Positions 1 through 6,784 of a stretch of 8,487 bases of DNA are shown here, piece after piece. Origin of the DNA: Desulfobacterales bacterium (GTDB lineage: Bacteria; Desulfobacterota; Desulfobulbia; Desulfobulbales; Desulfocapsaceae); contig JABDPQ010000012.1 of assembly GCA_013042695.1 (NCBI GenBank), forward strand, positions 1-8,487. The letters are read 5' to 3'. A model generated the notes under the pieces. That model saw only the letters and a program-made list of their open reading frames with translations. It was not told the origin of the DNA and searched no databases. Position numbers and translations under genes: made by a program. The stretch's first letter is position 1, and each line of letters begins with the position of its first letter.

Positions 1-588
1 GGATATGCCAAAGCATCGGGCGGTCATGCAATTGTAGCGGATGTCTATTATGGACAACGACACGTGACATCGAACAAACCTATCAAAACTCCAGAGGATA
101 TGAAAGGGCTGAAAATTAGAGTGCCCAATGCGCCTTTATACAGAATGTTCCCAGAGGCTGTCGGTGGGAAAACCAGTCCCATCGCTTTTGCCGAAGTATA
201 TTTAGCCCTCCAGCAAGGTGTTGTCGATGCCCAGGAGAATCCCCTGCCAACGATTAAGGCTAAGAAATTCTATGAGGTTCAAAAATATATCAACCTTACA
301 GGACATCTCACCGGGTCGAACCTGATAATAATCGGTGCTCCTCTATGGAAGAGGCTCTCTGATGAAGACAAAGCAATGTTTAGTGAAGTGTTAAAAAAAG
401 CCGCGGAGCGCGTGACTGCTGATATCGTCAATGCCGAGAATGAATTGGTCGAGTGGTTCCGTAGCCAAGGTGTGACGGTTCTTGAGATTGACCGAAAGCC
501 TTTTAGAGACATGACAGTACCGTTCCATATGGGTGCGGCTGCGACCTGGACCCAGGAACAGTACGACAAGCTGCAAGCCATCCAATAA
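1..588 (+). CDS. dctP: TRAP transporter solute-binding protein, DctP family (3' part; start lies before the window)
   Basis: Periplasmic binding protein that captures an organic or sugar acid and hands it to the DctQM membrane complex. Frame 1 is open from the first base to the TAA at 586-588, giving 195 residues. DctP proteins are usually about 320-340 residues, so the signal peptide and roughly the first 130-140 residues lie outside the window. A GTG at 64 is in frame but internal: family-like sequence (RHVTSNKPIKTPEDMKGLKIR, with the break before it) continues upstream of it. Visible family marks are the GLKIRVPN segment (residues 37-43, whose Arg 40 matches the substrate-carboxylate-binding arginine of the family) and FAEVYLALQQGVVDAQENP (63-81). 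The ligand cannot be read from sequence; the downstream enzymes suggest a hexonate or related sugar acid. dctQ follows after 40 bp with no hairpin in between. The family call is very secure. Confidence 0.95.
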   Translation, partial: GYAKASGGHAIVADVYYGQRHVTSNKPIKTPEDMKGLKIRVPNAPLYRMFPEAVGGKTSPIAFAEVYLALQQGVVDAQENPLPTIKAKKFYEVQKYINLTGHLTGSNLIIIGAPLWKRLSDEDKAMFSEVLKKAAERVTADIVNAENELVEWFRSQGVTVLEIDRKPFRDMTVPFHMGAAATWTQEQYDKLQAIQ

Positions 589-614
589 CCGATACGATAA
601 CAATCACCACAGAC

Positions 615-620
615 GGAGGT
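615..620 (+). promoter_or_regulatory. Ribosome binding site of dctQ
   Basis: GGAGGT lies 8 nt before the ATG at 629 and is the strongest Shine-Dalgarno match in the window. It decides the dctQ start. The same frame is open upstream to an ATG at 533, but that start would lie inside dctP and would add 32 residues unlike the family. Confidence 0.85.
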
Positions 621-628
621 TAGGGATA

Positions 629-1171
629 ATGACTATACAGAATAATCAAAACGAACCCAAGGACGGAAAGCCTCTGTCTGTTGCAAAAGAGGATTCCTCC
701 CACTGGTGGAGAGATCACTATTGTTTAGAGGATATAGTGACGCTCATTGTTTTCTGGATACTGGCAGTTGTTGTTTTTACACAGTTTTTCAGCCGTTATG
801 TTTTAAATGATCCCTTTGGCTGGACCGAAGAAGTCGCCCGTTATCTGCTTATATGTGTAGGTTTCCTCGGGGCGACCGTTGGAGTGCGCAGGAACACCCA
901 TATCTTCGTGGAAGTTTTCTATCGCTATCTTCCAAAAAAGATTGCAGCATTTTTGAAAAGTGTTGTCGATATCATCCGAGTTATTTTTTTCACGACGCTC
1001 TGCTATTTTGCGATAGCAATGATGCCGGTTATGAAAAGTCAGAAAATGACGGCAATTCCTGTGCCTGTCAATGTTATCTACGGGGTTGTCTTGTTCGCCC
1101 TAGTCATCATGACCCTGCGGAGTATTGTATTTGCCTGGCAACGGTTTCGCGGTCAGGTGGTGGCGGATTAA
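629..1171 (+). CDS. dctQ: TRAP transporter small permease subunit, DctQ family
   Basis: Small inner-membrane subunit that pairs with DctM and helps dock the loaded DctP protein. The 180-residue length is normal for DctQ. The ATG at 629 is chosen because of the GGAGGT 8 nt upstream. A polar N-terminus of about 34 residues precedes four predicted membrane helices at roughly 35-55, 70-88, 109-131 and 147-168. The DctQ signature is clear: TQFFSRYVLNDPFGWTEEVA (51-70) followed by RYLLICVGFLGATVGVRRNTH, then VEVFYRYLPKK after the second helix. The N-terminal extension is a little longer than in many DctQ proteins but not exceptional. The gene follows dctP after 40 bp. It is separated from dctM by 98 bp, an unusually wide gap for this pair, and that gap holds a perfect palindrome. 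Confidence 0.95.
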   Translation: MTIQNNQNEPKDGKPLSVAKEDSSHWWRDHYCLEDIVTLIVFWILAVVVFTQFFSRYVLNDPFGWTEEVARYLLICVGFLGATVGVRRNTHIFVEVFYRYLPKKIAAFLKSVVDIIRVIFFTTLCYFAIAMMPVMKSQKMTAIPVPVNVIYGVVLFALVIMTLRSIVFAWQRFRGQVVAD

Positions 1172-1180
1172 CTGCGGAAA

Positions 1181-1224
1181 GACAATAGGACCAAAGGTGA
1201 ATATTCACCTTTGGTCCTATTGTC
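1181..1224. repeat. Perfect 44-bp palindrome (20-bp stem, ATAT loop) between dctQ and dctM
   Basis: Positions 1181-1202 are the exact reverse complement of 1203-1224, with no mismatch; the symmetry stops at 1180/1225. As RNA it would fold into a 20-bp stem (1181-1200 with 1205-1224) closed by the loop ATAT (1201-1204). It begins 9 nt after the dctQ stop and ends 45 nt before the dctM start. No T-run follows (next bases CTATAACTAATC), so it is not a classical rho-independent terminator. It could be an mRNA-stabilising or processing hairpin, a partial attenuator, or a small inserted palindromic repeat. It is much longer than a normal LacI-family operator and is centred on GAATATTC, not on the usual CG. 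Confidence 0.9.
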
Positions 1225-1269
1225 CTATAACTAATCTATCCTATCTCTAATTAAATCAATGGTGTTATT

Positions 1270-2550
1270 ATGAGCTTACTCGTTCTATTTATTGCACTTT
1301 TTACGATGCTGTTCATCGGAGCCCCTGTGGCCATCGCTTTGGCAGGGTCCTCTCTTTTGGCCATTCTTGTTGAAGGTACACTCCCACCCTTTGTGGTGCT
1401 GCACCGGATGATAGGCGGAATGGACAGCTTCCCCCTCCTTGCAGTCCCATTTTTCATCCTTGCAGGCAGCCTGATGAATACTGCAGGGATAACAGGCAGA
1501 ATTTTTGATTTTGCCAAGGCGTTGGTCGGCTGGATGCGGGGTGGACTTGGCCATGTCAATATCGGAGCCTCGGTGATCTTTGCCGGAATGTCCGGTGCAG
1601 CGGTTGCCGATGCAGGGGGCCTGGGAGCCATAGAAATTAAGGCCATGCGAGATGCCGGTTACGACCCTGGTTTTTCGGTTGGCGTAACCGCCGCCTCTTC
1701 CACCATCGGGCCGATTATTCCCCCGAGCCTGCCCATGGTCATTTATGGTGTCATGGCGTCGGCTTCCATAGGTCAGCTTTTTGCCGCCGGATTTATACCA
1801 GGGCTTTTGATGGCCGCGGCGTTGATGGTGATGGTCTACTGGTATGCACGGAGGGATAACTATCCACGGGATGCCAAATTTTCAGTGTCGATCCTTGGCA
1901 AAACCTTCAAAAGAGCCTTTCTGTCATTGATGACTCCGACCATTATTGTTGGTGGAATTCTCCTCGGCATTTTTACCGCCACCGAAGCTGCGATTGCAGC
2001 CACGGCTTACGCATTGTTTCTGGGTGCCATTGTCTATAGGACCCTGTCTATTAAAAAGCTTATCTTGGTAAGCATGGAAACCATCGAGACGACGGCTATT
2101 ATTCTGTTGATCATAGGTGGGGCGTCGATTTTTTCCTGGATTCTCACAAGCCACGAGGTGACGGAGAAACTCGCTAAGGGGATGTTGACCATCACCAGCA
2201 ATCCGACCTTAATCCTACTGATGATAACCGGAGCTCTATTCGTTGTCGGCTGCTTTATGGAGACCATTGCAGCGATAACCATTCTTGTTCCCGTACTCTT
2301 GCCGATTGTAGGTGATCTGGGGATCGACCCTGTTCACTTCGGGGTGATTATGGTGCTCAATTTAATGATAGGCTTATTGACACCGCCGGTCGGCATGGTT
2401 CTCTATGTACTCTCAAGGGTTTCTGGAGTACCTTTTGAACGATGTGCTGGGGCAACCCTGCCGTTTTTGGTTCCATTGGTGTTCGTTCTTTTCCTGGTCA
2501 CATTTATTCCATCGATTTCCATGTGGCTCCCTACCCTAGTCTATCGCTAA
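1270..2550 (+). CDS. dctM: TRAP transporter large permease subunit, DctM family
   Basis: Main transport subunit of the inner membrane, coupling sodium-ion entry to substrate uptake in known TRAP systems. The 426 residues match the usual length. Hydrophobic segments run from end to end (about 11-12 helices). The family signatures are plain: GAPVAIALAGSSLL at 17-30, AGMSGAAVADAGGLGA at 105-120, GPIIPPSLPMVIYGVMASAS at 147-166 and LLTPPVGMVLYV at 369-380. An in-frame stop at 1252 rules out a much longer N-terminus, so the ATG at 1270 is the only sensible start. Its Shine-Dalgarno is weak (GGTG at 1261-1264). The start overlaps the stop of a four-codon reading frame (ATGA). No frameshift or missing motif was seen. 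Gene order dctP-dctQ-dctM is standard. Confidence 0.96.
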   Translation: MSLLVLFIALFTMLFIGAPVAIALAGSSLLAILVEGTLPPFVVLHRMIGGMDSFPLLAVPFFILAGSLMNTAGITGRIFDFAKALVGWMRGGLGHVNIGASVIFAGMSGAAVADAGGLGAIEIKAMRDAGYDPGFSVGVTAASSTIGPIIPPSLPMVIYGVMASASIGQLFAAGFIPGLLMAAALMVMVYWYARRDNYPRDAKFSVSILGKTFKRAFLSLMTPTIIVGGILLGIFTATEAAIAATAYALFLGAIVYRTLSIKKLILVSMETIETTAIILLIIGGASIFSWILTSHEVTEKLAKGMLTITSNPTLILLMITGALFVVGCFMETIAAITILVPVLLPIVGDLGIDPVHFGVIMVLNLMIGLLTPPVGMVLYVLSRVSGVPFERCAGATLPFLVPLVFVLFLVTFIPSISMWLPTLVYR

Positions 2551-2571
2551 TACAAGGTAAATGAATCCGAA

Positions 2572-3630
2572 ATGATTAACAAAAAAACTGATCCCGTTTC
2601 GATGGCTAAAGTTAAAGACAACAGCGTAACCATAAACGATATTGCATCCGCATTGGGAGTGTCAAAGGCGACTGTTTCACTAGCCTTGAATGATGACCCG
2701 CGTGTAGCTGTCAAGACCAGGCTGAAGGTTCTAGAGAAGAGCAAAGATCTCGGCTACATATACAATCGTGGTGCAGCAGGATTGACCAAGAAAGAAACGA
2801 GGACCATCGGTCTAGCAGTTCATGATATCACCAACCCTTACTTTTCTGAGGTCTGCGCAGCCATAGAGGCAGTGCTCAGTCAGAATGGGCGGATGGCATT
2901 TCTCTGCAACTCTACTGAGTCCATCGAGCACCAAACGCGTTTTATCGAAGCTTTGTCAGAGTATCGGGCGGACGGGCTGATACTCTGCCCTGCAGAAGGC
3001 ACAACGATCGCATCGCTGCAGCTTTTGCTTAAACAAAGGCTGCCTACGGTACTTACTACCCGTGACGTGGAGGGAGCGGAACTAGATTTTGTCGGCAACA
3101 ATGAATTTCAGGCCCTCAAGCTGACTACCGAGCATTTGATAACGCTCGGTCACCGACAGATCATTATGATTGGCGGAGGGCGACAGACCACTACCTCTCA
3201 AAAACGTAGAGCCGGATATATGTCTGCCATGAAAAGTCATGGGTTGTATGTTGCACCTGAGATGCTCATCGATTGTGAGTCCAAAACCGGGATGGGGGAA
3301 GATGCTGTGCTTCAGGTCATGAGCCGCCCCAATCCACCTACGGCAATCGTCTGTTTTACCGACCAGATAGCCCTCGGTGTACTGTCTGGTTTACATCGCC
3401 AGGGACTTAAGCCGGGGCAAGATATTGCGGTTACAGGTTGTGACGATATCGAAGAAGCAGGTCGAGGATATATAAGGTTGACAACCGCCAGAATCAAGAA
3501 ATCGTTAATTGGTCAGGAGGCTGCCAAGATCTTGCTTAAACGGATTGCTGAGCCGGATATACCGCAGCAGCGGATAGTTCTGGAACCTGAGCTTATCATC
3601 AGAAAGTCCAGTGGAATTGGTAAGAAATAA
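2572..3630 (+). CDS. LacI-family transcriptional regulator
   Basis: DNA-binding regulator, most likely a repressor of this locus released by a sugar acid or pathway intermediate. The protein has 352 residues, typical for the family. Residues 19-40 form the LacI helix-turn-helix (VTINDIASALGVSKATVSLA), followed by a hinge-helix region near 63-71 (IYNRGAAGL). The periplasmic-binding-protein-like sensor domain runs from about 77 to 348, with HDITNPYFSEV (84-94), GHRQIIMIGG (193-202), FTDQIALGV (262-270) and VTGCDDIEEAG (287-297). The ATG at 2572 gives a 10-residue lead before a second Met (2602); the second would also leave an intact helix-turn-helix but has no Shine-Dalgarno. dctM ends 21 bp upstream. 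The gene sits between transporter and enzyme genes on the same strand. The family is certain; role and effector are inferred from neighbours. ExuR of Bacillus is a LacI-family regulator of a similar gene set. Confidence 0.95.
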   Translation: MINKKTDPVSMAKVKDNSVTINDIASALGVSKATVSLALNDDPRVAVKTRLKVLEKSKDLGYIYNRGAAGLTKKETRTIGLAVHDITNPYFSEVCAAIEAVLSQNGRMAFLCNSTESIEHQTRFIEALSEYRADGLILCPAEGTTIASLQLLLKQRLPTVLTTRDVEGAELDFVGNNEFQALKLTTEHLITLGHRQIIMIGGGRQTTTSQKRRAGYMSAMKSHGLYVAPEMLIDCESKTGMGEDAVLQVMSRPNPPTAIVCFTDQIALGVLSGLHRQGLKPGQDIAVTGCDDIEEAGRGYIRLTTARIKKSLIGQEAAKILLKRIAEPDIPQQRIVLEPELIIRKSSGIGKK

Positions 3631-3684
3631 TAAAATCAACTCGCAACCTGATCTTTTAAGACTTATCAGCCCCAAAACTCCAAA

Positions 3685-3690
3685 AGGAAG
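3685..3690 (+). promoter_or_regulatory. Ribosome binding site of the enolase-superfamily gene
   Basis: AGGAAG lies 7 nt before the ATG at 3698. It supports that start over the longer in-frame option at 3611, which would overlap the regulator gene by 20 bp and add 29 residues with no family counterpart. Confidence 0.75.
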
Positions 3691-3697
3691 TATTCAG

Positions 3698-4795
3698 ATG
3701 AAACATCATGATATTAAACAGATAGATACGAAATTATTTGCAGTACCACTGCCTGAGGTGCTTGCAGATGCAAAGCATGGAGAGCATAACCATTTTGAAC
3801 TGGTGACTGTTACCATCATGCTGGCAGACGGTACCAAGGGGACAGGGTATACCTATACTGGAGGAAAAGGGGGCAGAGCAATTCGTGCCATGATTGAATA
3901 TGACCTGAGCCCCTCGCTGATCGGCAAAGATGGCTCAAAAATTGAAGAGCTATATGATTTTATGGTGTGGCATGTTCATTACGTTGGTCGTGGCGGTATC
4001 GCAGCCTTTGCTGTTTCCGCCATCGACATTGCCCTGTGGGATATACACTGCAAAAAAGCTGCAGAACCCCTCTGGAAAATGGCGGGTGGCGCTGCGAATA
4101 CGACCAAGGCTTATTGCGGTGGTATCGACCTTAACTTTCCTCTTGATAAACTACTGGCCAACATTCAGGGGTACCTTCACCAAGGTTTTAACGGAGTCAA
4201 GATCAAAGTGGGCAAAGATGACCTGGAAGAAGATCTGGCACGAGTCCGAGCAGTCCGTGATTTGATTGGCCCTGATATCACTTTTATGGTTGATGCCAAC
4301 TACTCCATGACGGTTGAACAGGCTATTCGAGCGGCCCAGGCTTTTCAGCCCTATGACATCTTCTGGTTCGAGGAGCCGACAATTCCCGATGATTATCAGG
4401 GGTTCAGTCATATTGCCGAGGTGACAGGTATGCCGCTGGCAATGGGGGAAAACCTGCACACGATTCATGAGTTCGAGTATGCGTTCGAGCAGGCAAAGCT
4501 ATCATTTATTCAACCTGATGCCTCGAACTGCGGTGGCATCACCGGTTGGCTGAAGGTTGCTGTCCTTTCCAGGAAATATGGTTTACCAATCTGCACCCAT
4601 GGCATGCAGGAGCTGCACGTGAGTCTTCTTTCCGCACAACCTAATGCCGGTTGGCTTGAAGTTCACAGCTTTCCTATTGATCAATACACCACGCGCCCCC
4701 TGGTGATGGAAAACCATCGAGCCGTCGCTTCAGATGACCCGGGAACTGGAGTGGTATTTGATTGGGATAAACTGAAACTTCACGTTGTTACATAA
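3698..4795 (+). CDS. Enolase-superfamily sugar-acid dehydratase, mandelate racemase subgroup
   Basis: Probably removes water from a sugar acid to give a 2-keto-3-deoxy acid, here most likely KDG because KdgK follows. The protein has 365 residues: a capping domain (about 1-125) and a TIM-barrel (about 130-340). The catalytic set of mandelate racemase is complete, with a constant offset of four residues: K168 and K170 (KIK), metal ligands D199 (MVDAN), E225 (FEEP) and E251 (MGEN), the D274-H301 dyad (QPDAS, CTHGMQ) and E321 (WLEV). The closest-looking relatives I know are mandelate racemase and L-talarate/galactarate dehydratase. The KxK plus Asp-His arrangement differs from D-mannonate dehydratases of the ManD subgroup and from the unrelated UxuA. 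Having both bases leaves either C2 configuration possible, so the substrate (mannonate, gluconate, another aldonate, or an aldarate) cannot be fixed. Racemase or epimerase activity is less likely given the kinase. Start chosen by Shine-Dalgarno at 3685-3690. Confidence 0.88.
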   Translation: MKHHDIKQIDTKLFAVPLPEVLADAKHGEHNHFELVTVTIMLADGTKGTGYTYTGGKGGRAIRAMIEYDLSPSLIGKDGSKIEELYDFMVWHVHYVGRGGIAAFAVSAIDIALWDIHCKKAAEPLWKMAGGAANTTKAYCGGIDLNFPLDKLLANIQGYLHQGFNGVKIKVGKDDLEEDLARVRAVRDLIGPDITFMVDANYSMTVEQAIRAAQAFQPYDIFWFEEPTIPDDYQGFSHIAEVTGMPLAMGENLHTIHEFEYAFEQAKLSFIQPDASNCGGITGWLKVAVLSRKYGLPICTHGMQELHVSLLSAQPNAGWLEVHSFPIDQYTTRPLVMENHRAVASDDPGTGVVFDWDKLKLHVVT

Positions 4796-4844
4796 GACAC
4801 GTCAGGAAATATATGATTTGCCTAAGAAAAATAAATTTTATAAA

Positions 4845-4850
4845 GAGAGA
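4845..4850 (+). promoter_or_regulatory. Probable ribosome binding site of the SDR gene
   Basis: GAGAGA lies 4 nt before the ATG at 4855, close spacing for a Shine-Dalgarno. A competing AGGA at 4804-4807 sits 5 nt before an in-frame ATG at 4813, so the start is not fully settled. A very similar TAAGAGAGA stretch precedes the next gene's ATG at 5678. Confidence 0.5.
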
Positions 4851-4854
4851 TGTT

Positions 4855-5664
4855 ATGAGCTATCTTGATGAACTGTTTGGATTACAAGGGAAAACAGCTG
4901 TTGTTACAGGAGGCGCGGGCGCGATCGGTACAGTGATGTCCAAAGCTTTGTTGGATGCTGGAGCCAATGTCATCATCTGGAGTCGAACCCAGGCGTCAAT
5001 AGACAAGGTCCTGGAAAAGATGGAGGCAAGTGGTAGTCCCGGAACACAGGGAATGCAGGTAGACGCCGGTGACGAAGAGGCTGTTGGTGCCGCCTTGAAA
5101 AAGGTAACTACAATTTTTGGTTCTGTCGATATCCTTGTCAACGGGGTTGGCGGCAACATCGGCAAGGCACCATTGGTTGAGCAGGATATGGAAGTCTTCA
5201 ACAAGGTACTCCATATGAACCTTATTGCCGGCCTCATGCTGCCAACCAAATTATTTGGGAAGTATTGGATAGAAAAAAAAATCAAAGGATGCATCGTCAA
5301 TCTGACTTCCATGGCATCATATAATCCGTTATCAGGAGTATGGGCATATGATGCTGCAAAATCTGCGACCCTGAATCTTACCATGGCTTCGGCCAACGAA
5401 TTTGCCAAACACGGTATTCGAGTGAACGCAATTGCTCCGGGATTTTTCATTGGAAAGCAAAACAAAGCACTCTTGATCGACCAGGAGACCGGCGAATATA
5501 CAGCCCGGGGAAAAGCGGTAATTAATCATACTCCATATGGTCGTTTTGGTGATGTTATGGAACTTGCAGGTGCAACAGTTTTTCTTGCAAGTGATAAGGC
5601 TGCTGGATTTATTACCGGCGTTTCAATTCCTGTGGACGGTGGCTATCTCGTCCACAATATATAA
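4855..5664 (+). CDS. uxuB: SDR-family oxidoreductase, D-fructuronate reductase (D-mannonate oxidoreductase) type
   Basis: Short-chain dehydrogenase that probably reduces a ketohexonate such as D-fructuronate to D-mannonate in the cytoplasm. The 269 residues are the classical SDR length. Cofactor motif TGGAGAIG is at 18-25; Arg 44 after the second strand (IIWSRT) with no acidic residue there points to NADP(H). NGVGG (96-100) replaces NNAG. The catalytic tetrad is N122, S152, Y165 and K169 (YDAAK). The C-terminal half (TGEYTARGKAVINHTPYGRF at 212-231, then FITGVSIPVDGG) resembles the SDR-type UxuB/YjmF enzymes as I remember them; 5-ketogluconate reductase (IdnO) is the main alternative. ATG 4855 gives the normal short lead to the first strand. 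An in-frame ATG at 4813 with a fair Shine-Dalgarno would add 14 residues. The zinc dehydrogenase starts 13 bp downstream, so the two are surely cotranscribed. The symbol is tentative. Confidence 0.85.
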   Translation: MSYLDELFGLQGKTAVVTGGAGAIGTVMSKALLDAGANVIIWSRTQASIDKVLEKMEASGSPGTQGMQVDAGDEEAVGAALKKVTTIFGSVDILVNGVGGNIGKAPLVEQDMEVFNKVLHMNLIAGLMLPTKLFGKYWIEKKIKGCIVNLTSMASYNPLSGVWAYDAAKSATLNLTMASANEFAKHGIRVNAIAPGFFIGKQNKALLIDQETGEYTARGKAVINHTPYGRFGDVMELAGATVFLASDKAAGFITGVSIPVDGGYLVHNI

Positions 5665-5677
5665 GAGAGAATATATT

Positions 5678-6697
5678 ATGAAAACAATTACTTGTATCAC
5701 TCCCGGTGAGTTTGAGTTTGCAACCGATAAAGAGTTGCCGAAGTGCAGCGACGGAGAGGCCCTTGTCCAAGTAAAAAGGATAGGAATATGTGGGACCGAT
5801 CTCCATGCCTTTGCCGGACGTCAGCCATTTTTTTCTTATCCCCGAGTCCTTGGGCACGAACTTGCTGGTGAGATTGTGGAAATTGGTGAGAATTCTGATG
5901 GCCTGGTGGTGGGGGACAGTGTTGCTATCATTCCCGTTATGGAGTGCGGTCGTTGCATTGCCTGCAGAAATGGAAAAACCAATTGCTGCACTGATATTAA
6001 CCTTATCGGTGTCCATAGTGATGGCGGCATGAAGGAATATATCTCGGTGCCATCAAATCATCTGCTGAAAAACAATAAATTGAGCCCTGACCAGCTGGCC
6101 ATGACCGAGTGTCTGGCAATTGGAGCACATGCCGTCCGTCGCGCTGAAATCAGTGAGGGTGAAAAGGTTCTGGTTGTCGGGGCTGGTCCCATAGGGCTAG
6201 GCTTGATGCAATTTGCAAAAATTGCCGGAGGATCAGTGATCGCTATGGATATTGCTGAAGAACGGCTGCAGTTTGCAGCCGAGCACCTGGGTGTCGATTT
6301 TACTCTCAATGCTGCTTCAGAAGACATCCCCAAGCGTCTGGAGGCAATTACAGACGGTGACTACCCCACTGTCATCTTTGATGCCACTGGCAACCCAAAG
6401 TCGATGATGGATGCTTTTCTCTATCTCGCACACGGGGGACGCTATGTCCTGGTCAGCCTGGTCATGGCTGATATCAGTTTTCCCGATCCTGAGTTCCATA
6501 AACGGGAGACAACCCTCTTGAGCAGCAGAAACGCAACCCGTGAAGATTTTCTATGGGTCATGGACTGTCTGGAAAAAGGGCTAGCTGTGACCGCACCGAT
6601 GATTACCCACAGGTGTAGTTTTGATACGATGATCGACAATTTCAATACATGGCTCAATCCGGAGTCCAGAGTTGTCAAGGCTATGGTTGAGTTATAA
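5678..6697 (+). CDS. Zinc-dependent medium-chain alcohol dehydrogenase, RspB/YjmD type (predicted hexonate 5-dehydrogenase)
   Basis: Oxidises a secondary hydroxyl of a polyol or sugar acid; in this setting perhaps L-gulonate (or L-galactonate/L-idonate) at C5. The protein has 339 residues, normal for the family. Catalytic-zinc residues are C38 (GICGTD), H60-E61 (GHE) and E144 (TECLAIGAHA). Structural-zinc cysteines C90, C93, C96 and C104 have the classic spacing. The Rossmann motif GAGPIG is at 168-173, and D191 at the end of the second strand (AMDIAEERL) indicates NAD. The C-terminal part (LLSSRNATREDF, EKGLAVTAPMITHRCSF) looks much like E. coli RspB and related L-galactonate/L-gulonate 5-dehydrogenases. 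The frame is open upstream to 5537, but that lies inside the SDR gene. GAGAGA at 5665-5670, 7 nt before ATG 5678, supports the chosen start and sits directly after the SDR stop codon. Family certain, substrate inferred. Confidence 0.9.
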   Translation: MKTITCITPGEFEFATDKELPKCSDGEALVQVKRIGICGTDLHAFAGRQPFFSYPRVLGHELAGEIVEIGENSDGLVVGDSVAIIPVMECGRCIACRNGKTNCCTDINLIGVHSDGGMKEYISVPSNHLLKNNKLSPDQLAMTECLAIGAHAVRRAEISEGEKVLVVGAGPIGLGLMQFAKIAGGSVIAMDIAEERLQFAAEHLGVDFTLNAASEDIPKRLEAITDGDYPTVIFDATGNPKSMMDAFLYLAHGGRYVLVSLVMADISFPDPEFHKRETTLLSSRNATREDFLWVMDCLEKGLAVTAPMITHRCSFDTMIDNFNTWLNPESRVVKAMVEL

Positions 6698-6784
6698 TTT
6701 CCAGCGTTCTTGGCTGTTCACTAGAGATACAAGACGAGTGACTTACAATATTTATAAAGTGCTGAAGTGAAGGACCTCAAAACT

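Noticed and set aside
279..581. Minus-strand open frame of 100 codons inside dctP
   Set aside because: It is antisense to a clear DctP coding region, has no recognisable domain and matches no expected gene; it is a shadow frame.
1181..1230. Palindrome as a rho-independent terminator
   Set aside because: The stem is strong, but it is followed by CTATAACTAATC instead of a T-run and lies inside a transporter operon; termination cannot be claimed from sequence.
3648..3669. CTGAT...ATCAG inverted repeat before the dehydratase gene, considered as a LacI operator
   Set aside because: Only the outer five base pairs match; the interior is not symmetric and lacks a CG centre.
4860..5465. Minus-strand open frame of 201 codons opposite the SDR gene
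   Set aside because: Long but wholly antisense to an SDR with an intact catalytic tetrad; its product is rich in Pro, Ser and Thr with no recognisable domain.
6698..6784. Possible internal promoter and hairpin before kdgK
   Set aside because: TTGGCT (6710-6715) and TACAAT (6744-6749) are 28 bp apart, too far for a sigma-70 promoter, and the TCACT/AGTGA pairing is only five base pairs with a long loop.
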